The position numbers and the translations under genes were made by a program. The notes under the pieces were generated by a model. It saw only the letters and a list, made by a program, of their open reading frames with translations, was not told where the DNA came from and searched no databases. Source: Phellopilus nigrolimitatus (taxonomy: Eukaryota > Basidiomycota > Agaricomycetes > Hymenochaetales > Hymenochaetaceae). Taken from it: DNA of 64,000 nucleotides. Shown one piece after another: positions 1-13,300 of this stretch. How positions within the stretch are numbered: the stretch's first letter is position 1; each line of letters starts with the position of its first letter. The stretch covers positions 1,054,001 through 1,118,000 of the forward strand of contig JAJOHG010000002.1 of assembly GCA_021029095.1 (NCBI GenBank), written 5' to 3'.

Positions 1-3000
1 TTATGCCAAACATTCTCGATATCTTCATCCTCTGGGTTATCGTCTGTATCTTCCTCGTCGCTTATGAGATCCGGCTCCTTATGGTCGGGAGTGAGGGAAG
101 CAAGTACGTCAAAATGATTTGCAGTGGTGGGCAAACCCGTAGTCTGGCTTCCAGTACGCCTCCGAGGTTGCTGCAAGAACTCAATATCACCCCCTCGTCG
201 CCAGAAACCATATAACGAAACGTCTATCTCTTCTGTCTCTCCTTTCTGTCCAACCTTCCTCCACTTGCCGTTATCTACCTCAGAAGTTTGAAGACGATAG
301 AGAGCTAAGATCCACCTAGGAGGATTGCTTAAGACGGCCTCATGATCGGAGTACTGGATACCTATATGAGATTCGAGCGAGTCGTGATTGACCTTTGCGC
401 CAGTGAACTCCTCGAGAAGCTCTTTCATCTCGTTTTCCACATGTTTCAGCTCCTGGATGTCGTCCTGGACGAAACGTTCGAGTCTCGACCGACCTGACAT
501 CTTTTCGAGCTCCTCGATCGAGAAAGGCGCCACCCGTTCGTCCGAACACCGGGCACCGAGTCGGACGATATTTGTAGTGATTCCTGCATCCAATACGGAG
601 CGAAGCATATGATCCAGAGCGTGATTGGTGAATGCAATCATGACAATGGGCCGCGCCTTATTCTTGACAAGAACACGAATTAATTCCACTCCAACAAATG
701 TCTGAAAGAAATGTTTTAGTGACGTCTGAAAGAGATCGACAATGCAATACTTCACGGACCTTCCCGGTACCTGGAGGACTGTGTACGCATAATGCAGTGA
801 GAACACGATACTTCACTGGCACAAGACAAAAAAGCGAAACTTACCCTTGAATCAATGCAACCTCCCTTGTCAATGCGTCGACGATCGCATCTGCCTGACT
901 TGGATCAAGACCGCTGCGATCCTTTAGTTCATCTCGAACGGCAGCTATCGACCCCGGATCCGTAACTTTCAGAGGTAGCATATCAGCATCGTCATCCTCA
1001 CGACGCAGACATTCTAAGTCGAAAGCGAAGTTTGGTATCAACGAGTAGCTTGGTGGATCGATCTTCACGTCACTCAGCGACCCCGAAGATTGGTGAACAA
1101 TGTATTTTGCGAATGGGAGCGACTCAGGCTCGCGCTTCAATGATTCAAGGAAAGGACGTATTGCTTCGAACATGACGGGAGACTCGATAAGGAGCGCGTC
1201 TTGGGGCGCTGTTCTTGCACGCAGCTCTTCAAGTATGCGTACATTTATGGAAGGCTCGTAGAACTGAACCCGGACCACGATACTAGCACTGTTGTGTTTG
1301 GCCGATTCCACGAGCTCGGTGTTGGAACTGGCGATACTTCCCAAAAAGACTCCGAGTCGGTGACCTCGCGGCCAGACAAGTGCAATGAGACCTCCTTGCA
1401 TGAGACGCTTGCCACTGCGCCCCTTCCAATATGCGGCCCTCGCGTTAGGACTCTCTAAGCGAGCACTTCCCGGCGGCGTATCAAAGCGCAAGTCCACAAC
1501 AATTCCACGTCGGCGGTCGCAGCGCAAACCAGCGAATTCGACTCCTGTGTACACGCTGAACATCACGGAGTCGTTCCGATCTTGATGCTGGTAGCGTCCG
1601 CCTTGCTTCCTCTTTATTGCGCTTAGACGAGTTTTCGACGGGTCCGCCGACAGCATGTCTTCCTCGACAAATTGACAAGCTTTTCGCAGTGGTGCGCTAA
1701 ACAGCGAACGAGTTAGTTAAACCCACTTCTCCAACGAGCAAATAAGTATCATACGTGAGCTCTTCTCTCAAAAGGCGAAACTGGATGTCGAGGACTCGCT
1801 GAATACTGTCAGATGGGTACGGATGAGGAGCGTTTGGGATATTGGCTGGCAAGAAAGGAGCAACCCTGCAAGTCAGCTCATCGTCCGTCGGCGCTACTTG
1901 GATCTCGTTGATATCGACGAAGTCGTTATCGTGGCGACGACCCTCCAGCCTTTCTTCTCCTGGACCCTCGTAGCTGTTGCTGAGCGCTGCCAATACGCTG
2001 TCAAGGTTAGCCTTCGCAGTAAGACTTCTCGAGTTGGCGCTTTTGACGTGAAGTTGCCTGTTGGAAGAGCGATCAAGAGCCGTCTGCTCTCGGTCAACAA
2101 TATTGATGGTCCGTTGAAGACGCTCTTTGAGCTTGCGTGCAACGAAAACACGGTGCTCCGGGGTAGTCGATAACGGATCCTCAAAAGTGGGGGGCGAAGC
2201 GCTTGTACCATCAATCCACGAGTCGACCCATTCCTTAAAATGGTCGGCAAAGAGCTTCAATTTCTCATGAGTGGCAGTTGCATTCTTGAAACGCGTCAAA
2301 TACCTGCCATTTGTATTGTCATTAATTGGTAAGAAAGAAAAGAGAATCAAGACAAATTCTCACTCGAATAGAACGTCAGCTAATGGCATCATCACTTCGC
2401 TACCCGATAGACTTTTTGTCAATGGTCTACGAGCATCTTTGAATGATTTCGCTGCCATGAAATCGGACATGCACCGATCGATTATTTGCAAAACGTGACC
2501 AAGATTGAGGTCGAGCAGAGAGTACAAAGCACTGCATACCAATGAGTTTCAAACATGTACAGCAGAAGGAGATTACAAACTTTACGAGGTGGTTCATTGT
2601 GCTTTTGACGACAAAATTCGATGAAAAGTACTGTGTGTTTTTCAGCAACACTCTGAACCAACCAGGTGAACCTACTCACTTGGATGATAGGGAGATAACC
2701 CTTTTGGAACGAAAGAACATTGCGATCCGATCCCGCATTTATTGATACGTCGGAATGGCGGATTATATCGCCAAGACGTAATATTCCGTTGCCCTATATC
2801 GCAATGAATACGTTGCTTTCTTTCTTGAAAACAACGACTTACAGTTGCTATGGACTTCAGCAAGAGCTATGGGATACAGTAAGACAAAATCTGCAAACAA
2901 ATACTAATTCACGAACCTGTCCATCCTCATCGGTCTAAGTGTCATCCATTAGCTTTTCAGGTACGAATCGCATAATCCAGTCACGCACCCATGAATTGTT

Positions 3001-3594
3001 CATAGCTGACGCATTCGACAAAAGAGACGCAAATCCACACATCTGCGTCGTGGACCTGAACCGATAATCATCAAAAAGAAAAATGCGGAGTTGTCCCTGC
3101 ATTTCCTGAGGGTTGAGCTTCTTGCCAGTTGCTCCCCCCGATGCAAATACATCCGAGCCTGAGCCAGACATTTTAGCGAGGCCGGCATCCGTCAAGAATG
3201 GAGCGATTATTTCGAGCTCCTGAGTACGAGGATTATCGTCTCCTTCGAGCCCTCGTCCAGTTCGCCAGTTCCTGTTGCTCAAATGACTCGAGTCGGCATG
3301 TGCGGGTTCTGCGTTTGACGGAGATTCGTGCCGGAATCGACAACCAAATTCCCGCTTGCAATTGCCATGCTTCCAGAAAATACGACAGACTCCATTAGGA
3401 GCGGGAGTGTCAATGGCATTCGCTGTGATATTCCGCTCACGAGTCTGCCGAGGTGAGGGCGGCGATGATCCAAGCGTGCCGCCCGGGTCAGGGCGAGCTC
3501 TCTCGTCACGTTCAATGGGGGACCCATGAGCGAACGTGCATTGACTGCCCTTGAGGCAGCCACCCCGAGTAGAAAAGAACCGACATTCACGCAT
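1..3594 (-). CDS. CCCH zinc-finger SF1 helicase, ZNFX1-like (3' end outside window)
   Basis: Large multi-exon gene read right to left; its C-terminal half lies beyond base 1. The chosen start (3594) gives a protein opening MRECRFF and two CCCH fingers of spacing C-x8-C-x5-C-x3-H, one at the N-terminus and one about 65 residues later. The middle exons (about 1.7-2.3 kb) include a segment resembling the pre-helicase region of ZNFX1/NFX1-type helicases. The ATPase core follows: IQGPPGTGK (Walker A), split by an intron at about 780-842 inside IQG/PPG and by another right after the lysine near 755, then AFTNHALDHML near 610-655. This TNHALD motif Ia is characteristic of the Upf1-like/ZNFX1 branch of superfamily 1. 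Known relatives act in small-RNA or antiviral pathways; fungal members are often linked to RNA silencing or heterochromatin. Exon joins between about 2,360 and 2,960 are not fully resolved. Confidence 0.82.
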
Positions 3595-4540
3595 GTCCCA
3601 GTAGAGATTTTTTTGTTGGACGTTCAGTTTTATTGGGAAGAAAGTTGAGACAGGGCCAATGGAGGCGATATAGCAAAGGCGCAATTGTGAGGGTGGGACG
3701 AGGCTGTCTTGGGCCCTGATAGGGAGGGAAACTTGTGGAGACAACTGTTCGAGTCTATAAACTCAAGCTCTGGCGCCTATCGATATATGGGTATTAGGAA
3801 AAGACGTCTTCTTTGATGCCTTCTATGAGATCCGCCAGGACAACACGCCGCACCGCACCCGGCATGCAGACAGATTCAATAGGAATAGAACAAGTTCTGC
3901 GCAGTACTTGTAGATGCCCTCACTGTTCTGACAGGCAGATGATCCTCTTTATCGGGAACGTGGAGTTGCAGGCAGCCATTCTGGATAGCCCTTCAGTAGA
4001 TCACCCATGAGACAGCCCTGAGACACTCAGATAGCGGGTTTCAACGGGTATAAAAGGTGCGGAGAACAGATAGGAGATGCCGGTATAATAGCACGAAGAA
4101 GAGCTTAGAATCGCCATACTATCGTGGGCGAGGCCAGTACGGCTATTCTCAGACTGCACCTGGGCTGTGTGGCGACGGTTATACATGCCAGCCAAGGTCA
4201 AATGAGGGCGAGCGAACCAATCTTGCATCAAGGGGATTACATCCAGTGTATCGCCGGAGTCTAAGCGGTGTTATAAACTTCACAGTTGTGTACTGCTTTA
4301 CTCCAAATCATCGACTTACTATCTCCTGAACAGGATGACACATATAATCAGTTATATAAAGCATAGGAATGGCACGTATAACCCGCAACAGTTTTTTTCT
4401 TCTTTTTCTGCGAGTAATTCCGAACGGACGGGCTCAGGAGGTTCGCGTTCACATCTGTTACTGTAAACACGTGAAGTGTGACGAAGCGCTTGCACTCGGT
4501 CCTCGGTATTGACCTAGCTGTGGATCTATCCGCTGCCTCC
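3595..4540. other. Intergenic region between divergent helicase and ETFA genes
   Basis: No ORF here shows a recognisable motif. A TATAAAAG stretch at 4049-4056 could serve as a core promoter element on the plus strand, but it lies almost 500 bases before the ETFA start codon. The region should contain the promoters of both flanking genes. Confidence 0.4.
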
Positions 4541-5708
4541 ATGTTGCGTTCACGACTACTAAGGCCTGCACAAACAGTAATATTCTCTCGCAGCTACGCA
4601 ACTGGAATCTCTCCCCATGCTTTAGTCTTCATTGAACACCGTAGCGGCGTCATCGACTCGGGCTCGCTTTCGGCTTTGACGGCCGCTGAGCAGCTCGGCG
4701 GGAAAGTCACCGGCCTCATCGTCGGGGGAACCGATGAAGTCAAGCTGGCGGTCGAAAAGGCGAAAAAGTGAGTGTTGGAAGTCTGTCAAAAGAACGGGAT
4801 AGCGAATGAAGTGCTCGATATCAGATTGAAGGGCCTTTCGAAGCTGCTCCACTCGAGCTCGGAGCTCTATGCACCTCCGCTTGCAGAGACCGTCTCCCCG
4901 CTCTTGCAAGAGATCCTCGCGAAAGGCTCGCCTTTCACCCATGTTGTTTCTGCCCATTCTTCGCTCGCCAAGTCCATCCTCCCGCGCGTAGCAGGCATGC
5001 TCGACGCTTCTGCGGTTTCCGACGTCACCTCCGTGCTGCACGAAGTTGTTGATGGCAGCACAACGTTCACTCGACCTATCTATGCTGGTAATGCCATCGC
5101 GACCGTCAAGGCGTCCTCTTCTTCCGTGCCTACATTTTTTACAGTGCGCAGCACCGCGTTCGATGCCGTAGAGTCCGTAGAGTCCGAGGCGGATGCTGAA
5201 GCTGTCGCTCCCGTCGAGATCGCCAACTTGTCTGTCGAACATGTCCGCACAGAGCTTACAAAGAGCGATAGGCCGGATCTTGGCTCGGCCAGTCGCGTTG
5301 TCTCCGGCGGCCGTGCGCTGAAGAGCGCGGAGACGTTCAAGGCGACGCTTGAGCCGCTGGCCGACGTCTTAGGAGCGGCGATCGGCGCGTCGCGTGCAGC
5401 TGTCGACGCCGGCTACGCGGACAATTCGCTCCAGGTCGGCCAAACAGGCAAGGTCGTCGCACCGGAGCTGTACATGGCTCTAGGTATCTCGGGTGCGATC
5501 CAGCATTTGGCGGGAATGAAGGACTCGAAATTAATTGTCGCGATTAATAAGGTATGGGTTCATTTAATTAATGTACTATGCAATTATTTCCCTCATCTCT
5601 TTATTTTTACAGGACCCGGATGCGCCTATCTTCCAAATCGCTGACGTAGGTCTTGTTGCGGATTTGTATCAAGCGGTACCAGAGCTTGTCGAAAAATTGA
5701 AGCAGTAA
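4541..5708 (+). CDS. ETFA: Electron transfer flavoprotein alpha subunit, mitochondrial
   Basis: Three exons: 4541-4767, 4825-5551 and 5613-5708, giving 349 aa, the normal length of the family. The introns of 57 and 61 nt both restore frame exactly (KK|LKGLSK and INK|DPDAP). The N-terminus [11 protein letters not shown]...SRSYATG is Arg/Ser-rich without acids and ends like a mitochondrial presequence, so this ATG was preferred to the upstream one at 4478. The C-terminal FAD domain is complete: [20 protein letters not shown], then [18 protein letters not shown] and [14 protein letters not shown]. With ETF-beta it accepts electrons from acyl-CoA and other matrix dehydrogenases and passes them to ETF-ubiquinone oxidoreductase. 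Nothing looks damaged. Confidence 0.95.
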
Positions 5709-6115
5709 ATCTCATTACATATGTAATTAGATTTTTTTCTCTTTCGCGGTCTGGTTCACGGACGGTCCTGAAAGTACGCTGTCATCGACGCCGACCTAGC
5801 CCCAAATTACTTCTGTTCCTCAGTTGTTGCGCTGTGATCTGCAAGCGCGCTTGGACAATGTCTCGTTGATTTTCCTGGAAATTCTTCTAACCGTATGAGT
5901 CTCAGCCGCAGAACGATGGCGGAAACCCAAGACATCTTGGTGCTGATCTCCTCGTGCTATTGACAGGGCAGTATGGATCCTTGTTGGACATAGCTATATT
6001 ACTCATACCTGTGACGTAGCGCAGCGCTACGTCCAAGTGCGACGAATGGAATAGAAGTAATACACACTATATACGGCTCTATACTGCATTTGTCTTAATA
6101 CTGGTGTTTTCATAG
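5709..6115. other. Convergent 3' intergenic region
   Basis: AT-rich stretch between the convergent ends of ETFA and PEX5. It must hold both polyadenylation regions; I see no gene in it. Confidence 0.5.
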
Positions 6116-8507
6116 TTAAAAATCAAACCCCTCAACGCGGAACGCCCCTACGTCCCCGCCGGCGCGCGCCTTGTCCGCCAGATCGTTGCGACCCTGTTCA
6201 AAGAAATCAACGGAAGACAAACATCAAACGGCGATAATGCTCACCATCGATATGAACGCCCGCCGGAGCGTGAACCACAGCTGCTCGCTCTTGTCTCCCG
6301 ACTGCGTCTCCTGTAGGGCGAGCGCGCTCAAGAAGTGCTCAGCAGCCTCCTTATCCGCGCCGATGTTCAAGCCTATAAGTTTTGCGTTAAACTTTGCGCT
6401 AATGAAAGAAAGGTCAGAGACAAATAAGCAACGCACAAGCGACGCCAACGTTATATATTGCGCGCGTATACGTCGGACGCATGCGGAGCGCCTCTCTGTA
6501 CGCGCCTAACGCATCCTCTGGGCGGTCGCCGTTGCTCAGCGCGCTGCCGAGGCGGTTCCACAGCAAGTAATCGCGCGGCCGCACGCCGAGCGCCGTGCCG
6601 AAGCAGTCCTGCGCGCGGTCGTAATCACTCGACGTGTAGAACAGTATTCCCAGCCCGGTCTGCACGTCCGCGTCGACGACGCCCGCCGCGTGCTGCGCAC
6701 GCGCGACGGAGAGGAAAGCGTCTGTGACGTGCTCGCGCGATGCCCAGTGCGACTGCCTCAGGGAGGCGGACGCTTCCGAGTCGGACGCGACAGATGAAGG
6801 GAAGCGCGCGCCCAGCCAGCGCAGGAGTGTGCTGTGCGACCCACGCTCATAGCCTTCGTTTGTGAACGCAGTGGCTAGAGACTATTTGCGTTCGCTTTAA
6901 AAACCATCTTGGATAGTTGAATGAACATATTGCACGCACGAGCATTCCGACGCCCCTGGCTCCAGCCTCATTGGCCCGCCGCACACCCTCGGTAAGTGCG
7001 CGCATGCCGGCCTCCTCGCGCTCGTCCATGCAGCGAGTTTCCCCAAGTAAAACCCATGTCTCGTAGCCGCCCTCGCCGAGCTCGCCCTTCTGGATCGCTG
7101 CCTCGAGCAAGAGCGCAGCCTCGGATAGTGATCCGTTGTTCTCCAGGAGCGCTTTCGCTTGTACGAGCGATGAGGGACCATCGGGTTCGGTAAGGTATTT
7201 GTTTTCCGCGTCTACATAGTACAGCATCAATGACGAAATTGCTAAAAGCAACATGTCTCCATACGTACCGAAGACATAGGGCCCCAATTGCGGGATTCCT
7301 TCTTCGTCGAACTTCATGCCTTGGGGCACGCTGTCCGCATCGAACGCGCCCATTCCATTTTCCCAAGATTCGCGCAAAGAAGCGCCGTAGTCGATGTCCA
7401 ACTCCTCTCGCTGGGCCTGCATGAGCTGGTGGAACTCCGCCTCCCACCGCGCAATGTCCTCGTCGGGAGGCGGGAGATCTGATCTTTGAAGGTGGTCCCA
7501 CATACTGTGGTATTTGTATTTAGCCTACGATATGTAATTATTTGAATTAGTATCTCGCACGTACCGAGGGAATTGATCGTTCGTCGCCGGAATTTCCAAT
7601 GCGGCAGTTTCATTTTCGTTGAGGGAGGCACTCCGCATCCCGCCTTCAATCCCGGAAAGTCCTTCATCATGTACTTCTTCGATCTTTGCCGAAGACGTCT
7701 CCGACGCGAATTGTGCAAAGGCGGCTTCAAACGCATCGTCGCGCGATTTGCCTTTCCCCTTTCCCTGGTCCTGGACTGGGTTATATGACTGGGGCAGTCC
7801 CATGCCGTACATTCCCATGCCCATACCCATCGAAGGCTGGTATAGTGATGAGGGAGGATATGCACTGTGCATAGCTGCACGTAATAAAATGCATCAGCAA
7901 TCCTTTCTTCGCTTCTCGTGATAGAAGGAACGAGTATGATGCGTACAATCTTGCGGCGCACTCGTCTGCGGCAAACTAGTTTGTACGGCAGGCGTGGGGA
8001 GCATATTCGCGACTGTGTGCCCGAACTCAGCTGTCCAAGCCGATGCCGACGCGTGAGGACCGGGTATGACGCCGTTCTTCTGCATCTCCGCGCGCATCCA
8101 CATGTCCTGCAGGTCGGCATCGGTGGCACCGTTCGCTTGGTGCCGAGGCTGCTGTGCAATGCTCTCAAGCCGCCGAGCAAAGTCAAGATGAAGTTGACTT
8201 TGAGCATTCGCCGAGAGGCCGGGCTGCATGTGTAAAGCCGAGTTGGTGTCGAAGAACTGGCGGGCCATCGAGAGGTCGCGCTCGGATGCATGGCTCGAGG
8301 ATGTCGAGGGCAGGTGCTGAAGCTGCAGAATCCATGAGATTTTTTGTACACAGTGCGCAAGTCCTGACTACTCACTCTGGAAGAGGACGGGCCGGCGATG
8401 CGGTCTCTCTGGACGCTGCGGTCGCCATCGGTATGCTTGAGGACCTGAGCGAGCGGGTTGTTCGGAAGAGCACACTCGCTGCCGGAGATGAGGCCTTGAA
8501 GAGACAT
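6116..8507 (-). CDS. PEX5: Peroxisomal targeting signal 1 receptor PEX5
   Basis: The import receptor that binds C-terminal SKL-type signals and docks at the peroxisome membrane. The start at 8507 gives MSLQGLISGSECALPNNPLAQ; Cys12 is the conserved cysteine that is mono-ubiquitinated for recycling, and NPLAQ with KHTDGDRS is the family N-terminal signature. The long low-complexity N-half carries WxxxF-like PEX14-binding motifs (WTAEF, WEAEF). The C-half contains the TPR domain, including TNEGYERGSHSTLLRWL, DVQTGLGILFYTSSDYDRA, YLLWNRLGSALSNGD and ALRMRPTYTRAIYNVG, the core that holds the PTS1 peptide. The protein ends GAFRVEGFDF. Several short introns interrupt it; the one near 6,890 splices MLS|LATAFTNEGYE in frame. 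The gene looks intact. Confidence 0.93.
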
Positions 8508-9445
8508 GGTGGTCGTGGTCGGTCTTTGGATTTTTATTTACGCTCGTTGGCTCGGGGTTTGAGAGGCTAGCGGACATATCACATGAAGATGACAGCATGC
8601 CTCCCCGCGTCTCCGAGCGGCGGTCGCTGTTCGGCTTTGTAGCTCTTGCTCGGCATTGATGAATTACAGATCATGTCGGCAGACTCTTAAGAGTGAGTGG
8701 AAAGACCATTTATTCATTCGTTGGAAGCCGTCTCCGTAGCTATTTGCATCTCAGTATGTATGTTTATATGATGTTTTTATATTAGTAATTCCTCATTATA
8801 CTCATAACATACATGTACTTCAAATTCGTGGTAAAGCAGTAGAGACGTATATTGCGACCAGCCGAAGGGACGAGCATGCAACTTCCCGGAAAATAAGGTC
8901 TCAGCTCGCGTCACGCCTACATCTTACACACGCACTGTGAGCGGCGAGTCCGCCTGGCCGCTAGATTGATCTAATGCCGATCTAGCTCGTTATACTGATC
9001 GGAGATGCTGCGCCGCCATCAGCATTGTCACGTCGGTCTGACTCCTAGGTCCCTCTCTGGGGATATGTAGTCTGAACTTGCCAGGCCAGTCAACCTCGGT
9101 ATCAGATCAGCTTCATTGCTCCGACCTGGCACAGTACCCATGTACAGTATATCCGTCAAGACCGATCTGGCTGTTGTTTGCAGGCGTAAACCCTTTATAA
9201 TCGCCGGCAGCTTTTACTAGTGTTCCAGTCATGACGGTGTGCAACGACGCCCGGTCGCAGCAATAGCACATCCATTCGGAACTCCAGCTGGAACACTGGC
9301 ATGCTCGGATCCATCCGTTCTTATTCGATTGCGAGAGTAGGGGGAAATCAAGCCTAGAAATGAAGCGGTTGTCAGCAGGCTAACAACGCCGTTTCAAGGA
9401 ATCCTAGCTGGACTAGATCGTTTCAACATCCTTGGACATTTTACT
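8508..9445. other. Intergenic region upstream of PEX5
   Basis: Divergent spacer between the PEX5 start and the DJ-1-like relic. I see no coding signature. An AGATTGATCTAATGCCGATCTAG stretch near 8,960 contains short imperfect repeats of unknown meaning. Confidence 0.35.
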
Positions 9446-9970
9446 ATGCGCTCTCTCCATGTCGGCACCTGTCTGTTCCCTAACGTGACTGCATTCGACT
9501 ACCAAGGTGCCTCTGAGTTCCTCGGCTTTCTCGTCCCAGAGAACCTCACAGAGCACCTCCGAAGATTGTCTTCATACGCCTTGCACGTTTTCTATCTCGC
9601 ATTCTTCGGAGCTGCTCAAGCCCGTCAACGGGCCAGCTGTCAAACCGCAGGAAATGTACTCAAATGCTCTAAACTCAAACATGCGATATGACGTTGGGTT
9701 GGTCCTGGAGGTGCGTATTCCTTAATCAGAGCGTACAACAATCACTTGATACTGAAGAATGCTTTTAGGTCCTGGTGCCCGGCCAGAGAACACACCGGAA
9801 ATTTACACTTTTTGCAACGTCAGATTCCCCTCGCACAATATGTTCTCGGCGTCGGCACCGGCTCGTGGGTACTTGCTCGAACGGGCGTTCTGCATGGCAA
9901 GAAAGCAACGATGAATAAAGCGGCCTTTCTCGCTTGCAATGTTAGTCTTAAAGTTGAGGTAAAAGCATGA
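9446..9970 (+). pseudogene. DJ-1/PfpI family relic (isonitrile hydratase-like)
   Basis: The first frame reads MRSLHVGTCLFPNVTAFDYQ and FLGFLVPENL, a typical N-terminus of fungal DJ-1/PfpI proteins. After a TTTT run at 9588-9591 the match moves one frame (+1) and reads SISHSSELLKPVNGPAVKP and MRYDVGLVLEV. After an intron-like stretch it continues LVPGPENTPE and, in another register, YVLGVGTGSWVLARTGVLHG and KKATMNKAAF. In active relatives the elbow is VCTGS, with Cys as nucleophile; here that position is Gly. The usual C-terminal third (about 50 residues after NKAAF) is absent. A frame break, loss of the catalytic Cys and loss of the tail together argue for a decaying copy. Confidence 0.75.
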
Positions 9971-10345
9971 CTCATGGCCTTTCATGAGTCAATATCGCTT
10001 GCGAAGTCACTTCTGGGTCTTTTATATTTCTCCGGTAAATGTATCGCAGCTGTCGTTGTTGTATGATAACAAATATAAATTTTAGCGAAAGAAATGGCTA
10101 GAAGTTGAATCAAAGTTTTTGGCGTCAGGAACATCACACAGTTGCTCGACGATTTGACAATTTACGAGGAAGAACCAGTTTGAACCTGAGCCCGTGAACT
10201 TGAAAGCGGGTCCGGAGCCGCTGAGGTGTGACGTGTCTGTGACACGACTTCCATTTTTGTGCTTTTGAGCGCCGTCGACGACGTCGGCGACAACAACGCT
10301 CACGGTTCTCATCCTCCCCCCTCCACCTCTGTATTTCCTCAAAAT

Positions 10346-13300
10346 ATGGCACCGCCAGGAGCAAGGCCAGACTTGTCAGGCTACAACTATGGAGCCATCT
10401 CGTCGCTAGTGCTGCAGGCCGACAAATCAGGGCTGCCGAGGCGTGACCGCGAGCCGGACGGTGCCCCCGAGTCGCTAGTGGGACGCATCGACCCGAGGCA
10501 GATGGGCTCGCGCGTGCAGCGCCAGCTACCAAAAGACCTTGAAAAGAAGAAGAAGAAGGCTGCAGAGCGCACGGAGGGTGAGCGGCCTGCGCGCCGGAAG
10601 GCGGAAGCGGCAGCGGGCTTCGGGTACACGGACATCATTGAAGCGACGCAGGACGTCGAGGGCCTGACGTACCGTCCACGGACAGCGGAAACGCGCGAGG
10701 TATACGAGCTCATACTGGCGACAGTGCACCAGGCGCTGGGCGACCAAGCGAATGACATTGTGCGCAGTGCGGCGGATACAGCCCTTGAGACGCTCAAGAA
10801 CGAGGCGTTGAAGGACTTCGACAAAAAAAAGGAGATCGAGGAGATACTAGGCTCGCTTCCGAACGAGACCTTCTCTCAGCTCATTAATCTGTCGAAGAAG
10901 ATCACAGACTTTGGTGTAGACGATGATGCCATGGTAGACCCAGACATGGAGCGGAAGGACGCCGAAATCGACGACGAGGTTGGCGTTGCTGTTGTTTTTG
11001 ATGAAGAGGAGCAGGAAGAGGAAGAGGAAGAAGGGTATGAAGTTCGTGAGGAGTCGGATGAGGAGGGTGAGGAGGATCAAGAAGCCGAAACACCTGAAGA
11101 GGCCGATGAAAATGACGAGCTCGTTTTCGGTGCTACTTCCACGGGTGAGCGTTCACGGAAACAGAAGGAAGACAAGGATATCGTCGCTCCGCACGAAATC
11201 GACGGTTTCTGGGTGCAGAGGCAAGTCACCGAAGTGTATCCCGACCCCGTCACCGCAACCGAGAAGGCGACCGCCATCCTTTCCATCCTTGGTTCAGAGT
11301 CGTCCCTCCGCGACTGCGAAAACCAACTCATGGAACTCTTCGAATACCAGAACTTCGGACTCATCACGAAGTTCCTCAAGAACCGTGACGTCGTCGTGTG
11401 GTGCACGAAGCTCGTGCGCAGCGATGCGGACGAGCGCGTGAACGTTGAGGTCGCGATGCGCGAGAAGGGTGTAGGGTGGATCTTGCGCGAGCTCGCAGGC
11501 GACCGCAAGGCGCGAGCCGCGGCGGCGGGTGATGCGATGGATGTCGACGAGAAGGCAACGGCTCAGCAGGCAGTACCTAAGACCGGCACTCTTGCCCCGG
11601 GCTCGACGGCGCAGCCAAGGCGCATCCTTGACCTAGAGGGCATGGCATTCAGTCAGGGAGGGCATTTAATGTCGAATAAGAAGTGCAAGCTTCCGGAAGG
11701 ATCGTTCAAGCGTTCGAAGAAAGGTTATGAAGAGATTCATGTCCCTGCTCCGAAGAAGAAGGACATCGAACCATCTGAACTCGTCCCTGTCTCGTCTTTA
11801 CCTGTGTGGGCGCAGGCTGCATTTACCGGCATGAAGACGCTGAACAGAGTGCAAAGCAAGCTCTACCCTGTCGCCTTCGGACAGGACGACCCCATCCTTC
11901 TGTGTGCACCTACTGGTGCTGGAAAGGTGCGTTTATGCTCGTGTTTCTTATATTCTTGCTTTCTGAACTCTTGTTTCTTTTAACCAGACTAACGTAGCCA
12001 TGTTAACCTTTTTGAACGAGCTGTCAAAAGTTCGAGACGAGGAGACTGGTGAATTCGATTTGGACTCGTTCAAGATAGTTTACGTTGCGCCAATGAAAGC
12101 TCTTGTGCAGGAGATGGTTGGCAATTTCAGCAAGCGCCTGCAACCGTATGGTGTGAAAGTGGACGAACTCACGGGCGACCATCAACTGACGAAGCAGCAA
12201 ATCGCGGAGACGCAAATCATCGTGACAACGCCGGAGAAGTGGGATGTCATCACGCGCAAGAGCACCGACATGAGCTACACCAACCTCGTGCGGCTGGTGA
12301 TCATCGACGAGATTCATCTGCTGCACGACGAGCGTGGGCCAGTTCTTGAAAGTATTATTGCGAGAACGATTCGCCGCATGGAGCAGACGGGTGACTACGT
12401 GCGCCTGGTTGGTCTATCTGCCACTTTGCCGAATTACCAAGATGTCGCTACTTTCCTTAGAGTCGACGAAAAGAAGGGTCTTTTCTACTTCGATGCGTCC
12501 TACCGCCCATGCGGTCTGCAGCAACAGTTCATTGGCGTCACAGAAAAGAAGGCGATTAAGCGCTACCAGGTCATGAACGAGGTCTGCTACGAGAAACTCC
12601 TTGAGCAGGCGGGCAAAAACCAGACGCTTGTTTTCGTGCATTCGCGCAAGGAAACGGCCAAGACCGCGAAATTCATGCGCGACATGGCAATCGAGAAGGA
12701 GACTATCACGCAGTTCGTGCGCGCTGACGCCGGGACGCGTGAGATCCTCGAAACGGAGTCGCAGAACGTCAAGGATCCGAATCTGCGCGACCTCCTTCCC
12801 TTCGGCTTTGCGATCCATCACGCTGGCATGTCGCGTGAAGATCGCTCCCTGGTTGAGGATCTCTTTGATGATGGCTCAGTACAGGTGCTAGTTTGTACCG
12901 CAACGTTGGCATGGGGTGTCAATTTACCTGCGCACACGGTCATCATTAAAGGGACGCAAATCTACAACCCCGAAAAGGGTCGTTGGGTGGAGCTTTCGTC
13001 TCAGGACGTCCTGCAGATGCTTGGACGCGCCGGACGACCTCAATACGACACGTTTGGCGAGGGGATTATTATTACCAATCACTCGGAGCTGCAATACTAT
13101 CTCAGCTTGATGAACCAGCAGCTGCCCATTGAATCTCAGTTTGTTGCGAAGCTGGCCGATAACCTCAACGCTGAGATCGTCTTGGGCACTATCCGAAACC
13201 GCGACGAGGCTGTCCAGTGGCTCGGGTACACTTACTTGTAAGCATATGGAATTGTTATCCTTGTGTCATGTACTGACTAGAAGCACGCAGATACGTCCGA

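Noticed and set aside
7314..8507. A 397-codon minus-strand ORF beginning at the PEX5 start codon
   Set aside because: It only opens with true PEX5 codons, then runs through introns and out of frame; the PEX5 exons lie in other frames with clear motifs.
10387..11508. Long minus-strand ORFs opposite BRR2 exon 1
   Set aside because: They mirror GC-rich codons of a strongly conserved plus-strand gene and have no motifs of their own.
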